Shown one piece after another: positions 62,943-64,000 of a DNA stretch of 64,000 nucleotides (positions are counted from its first letter, which is position 1; every line of letters begins with the position of its first letter). The notes under the pieces were generated by a model. That model made no database searches. It was not told the DNA's origin and saw only the letters and a program-made list of their open reading frames with translations. Source of the DNA: Candidatus Bathyarchaeota archaeon (GTDB taxonomy: Archaea > Thermoproteota > Bathyarchaeia > Bathyarchaeales > Bathycorpusculaceae); NCBI GenBank assembly GCA_003151735.1, contig PLYI01000118.1:3417-67416 (forward strand), read 5' to 3'. The position numbers were made by a program, and so were the translations under genes.

Positions 62943-63728
62943 ATGGGACAAAAAACAGCAGAAATCTTTGACTTGCAAGGCAAATCAACGGGTAAAATTA
63001 CGCTTCCAAGCGTCTTCTCAACTCCTCTAAGGCCAGATGTAATAAAACGCGCTGTCTTAGCTATCCAATCCAACAGAAGGCAAAAGCAAGGCAGAGACCC
63101 CATGGCTGGCAAGAAAACCACTGCAGAATCACGTGGAACAGGCAGCGCAACAGCAAGAGTTCCACGCATGAAAAGTGGCGCTGGAAGAGCAGCTTTTGCT
63201 CCTAGCACCGTTAAAGGAAGACAACCCCATCCACCAAGAGTAGAGACGAAAATCCTACGTGCTATTCCAAAGAAAGAAGCCAAATTAGCTTTAACATCAG
63301 CCATCGCCGCAACAGCGCAAAAAGAAACCGTGACTTCCCGCGGACACAAAATCGGGAACGTTCAGCAGTTTCCACTAGTTGTTGAGGATGCCTTTGAAAG
63401 TTTAACGAAGGCAAAAGAAGTCGAAGAAGCATTCACCAACCTTGGCATAGCCGAGGACTTAACCAGAGTTCGTGATAGCCGCAACATTAGGGCAGGCAAA
63501 GGTAAACGTAGAGGCAGAAAAATGAAGCAAGCTGTTGGGCCACTCATCGTAGTTGTCAACAGAAAAAGCTTAGTTAACGCTGCCAGCAACCTTCCAGGCG
63601 TAGAAATAACAACTGTAGCTAAACTTAACACTGAAATGCTCGCACCGGGAACTCACCCAGGACGATTAACCGTTTGGACTAACGGCGCTATCGAAAAATT
63701 AACCACTCTTTATGGGGAACAGATGTAA
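62943..63728 (+). CDS. rpl4: Ribosomal protein L4
   Basis: 261 aa from ATG 62943 (AAGGTGA upstream, 9 nt away); the GTG at 62931 is a less likely start. FDLQGKSTGKITLPSVFSTP and QGRDPMAGKKTTAESRGTGS are typical of archaeal/eukaryotic L4. Its stop overlaps the L23 ATG by one base (taATG). Confidence 0.95.
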   Translation: MGQKTAEIFDLQGKSTGKITLPSVFSTPLRPDVIKRAVLAIQSNRRQKQGRDPMAGKKTTAESRGTGSATARVPRMKSGAGRAAFAPSTVKGRQPHPPRVETKILRAIPKKEAKLALTSAIAATAQKETVTSRGHKIGNVQQFPLVVEDAFESLTKAKEVEEAFTNLGIAEDLTRVRDSRNIRAGKGKRRGRKMKQAVGPLIVVVNRKSLVNAASNLPGVEITTVAKLNTEMLAPGTHPGRLTVWTNGAIEKLTTLYGEQM

Positions 63729-63988
63729 TGGATATTAATGACATAATTAGTTTTCCGTTGATGACGGAATCCGCCAGCGTAATGGTTGAAAAAGACAACA
63801 AACTAGTCTTCATCGTTAACTTCAAAGCAGGCAAAACCGATGTCAAACGCGCTGTTGAGCAGCTTTACGAAGTTAAAGTCAGCAAAATAAACATGCTCAT
63901 TACCCCGCAAGGCGTAAAGAAAGCGTTCGTTAAGCTTAAACCAGAATTCAGAGCTTCAGATTTAGCAATTAAACTTGGAATACTCTAA
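63728..63988 (+). CDS. rpl23: Ribosomal protein L23
   Basis: 86 aa. MTESASVMVEKDNKLVFIVN, KADVKRAVEQLYEVKVSKIN-type region and the C-terminal KAFVKLKPEFRASDLAIKLG show L23, which forms the exit-tunnel docking site of SRP. A GAAGG motif after the stop suggests L2 follows beyond the window. Confidence 0.93.
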   Translation: MDINDIISFPLMTESASVMVEKDNKLVFIVNFKAGKTDVKRAVEQLYEVKVSKINMLITPQGVKKAFVKLKPEFRASDLAIKLGIL

Positions 63989-64000
63989 ACATATAGAAGG

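Noticed and set aside
1-64000. CRISPR array
   Set aside because: No regularly spaced direct repeats of 23-40 bp and no cas genes; the pentamer clusters are too short and irregular.

Overview
This is a stretch of archaeal chromosome. It carries both subunits of DNA polymerase D (DP1, DP2), Orc1/Cdc6, geranylgeranylglyceryl phosphate synthase, Sec61-beta, an Elf1-type elongation factor, IF-5A, a Nob1 nuclease and ribosomal proteins L3-L4-L23. PolD excludes typical Crenarchaeota, and PolD plus Elf1 fits a mesophilic TACK lineage, most likely Bathyarchaeia. That placement is inference, because no database search was possible.

Layout. 0-4.2 kb: sparse, partly decayed DNA with a CsbD-like gene, a frameshifted hypothetical gene, a repeat with a tRNA-like 3' end, and a nucleoside deoxyribosyltransferase interrupted by TAG. 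4.2-10.5 kb: a tight operon acn-icd-aclB-aclA, i.e. aconitase, isocitrate dehydrogenase and two-subunit ATP-citrate lyase, the citrate-cleaving half of a reductive TCA cycle. 10.7-22.9 kb: radical SAM/SPASM fusion protein, MgtE-like transporter with PhoU/TrkA-C partner, a zinc protein, adenosylhomocysteinase, kinase/PHP/phosphotransferase genes, pyrE and a PhoU regulator. 23.1-29.2 kb: replication region with DP1 and cdc6, a putative oriC containing three ORB-like sites around AT-rich DNA, two winged-helix genes, and clusters of GTGAT/ATCAC pentamers. 29.2-40.5 kb: nitrilase-nadE, elf1-GGGP synthase-DP2, MazG-like, Sec61-beta, LSm-like, DUF2070, nob1-nadK. 40.5-44.05 kb: second repeat copy and a large secreted, membrane-anchored surface protein. 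44.3-61.07 kb: an accessory island with a virus-like HTH/ParB/ABC-ATPase/GNAT cassette, a plasmid-type primase, a complete type I restriction-modification operon beside a relic of another, an RHH regulator with a palindromic operator, several unknown genes, and a zinc-ribbon tyrosine recombinase at its right edge. 61.1-64 kb: IF-5A and the start of a ribosomal protein operon.

Two themes recur. Several genes are broken by one base or one stop codon: the TAG in the deoxyribosyltransferase, a TAA in an island HTH gene, a C-run frameshift near 940 and an A7-run frameshift between the ABC ATPase and GNAT parts. Separately, several genes have a good Shine-Dalgarno motif 6-8 nt before a near-cognate codon (AUA, CUG, ACG, AUU) rather than AUG/GUG/UUG, and the protein reads sensibly from that point. 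Sequencing error, real decay and genuine recoding cannot be separated from this sequence alone.
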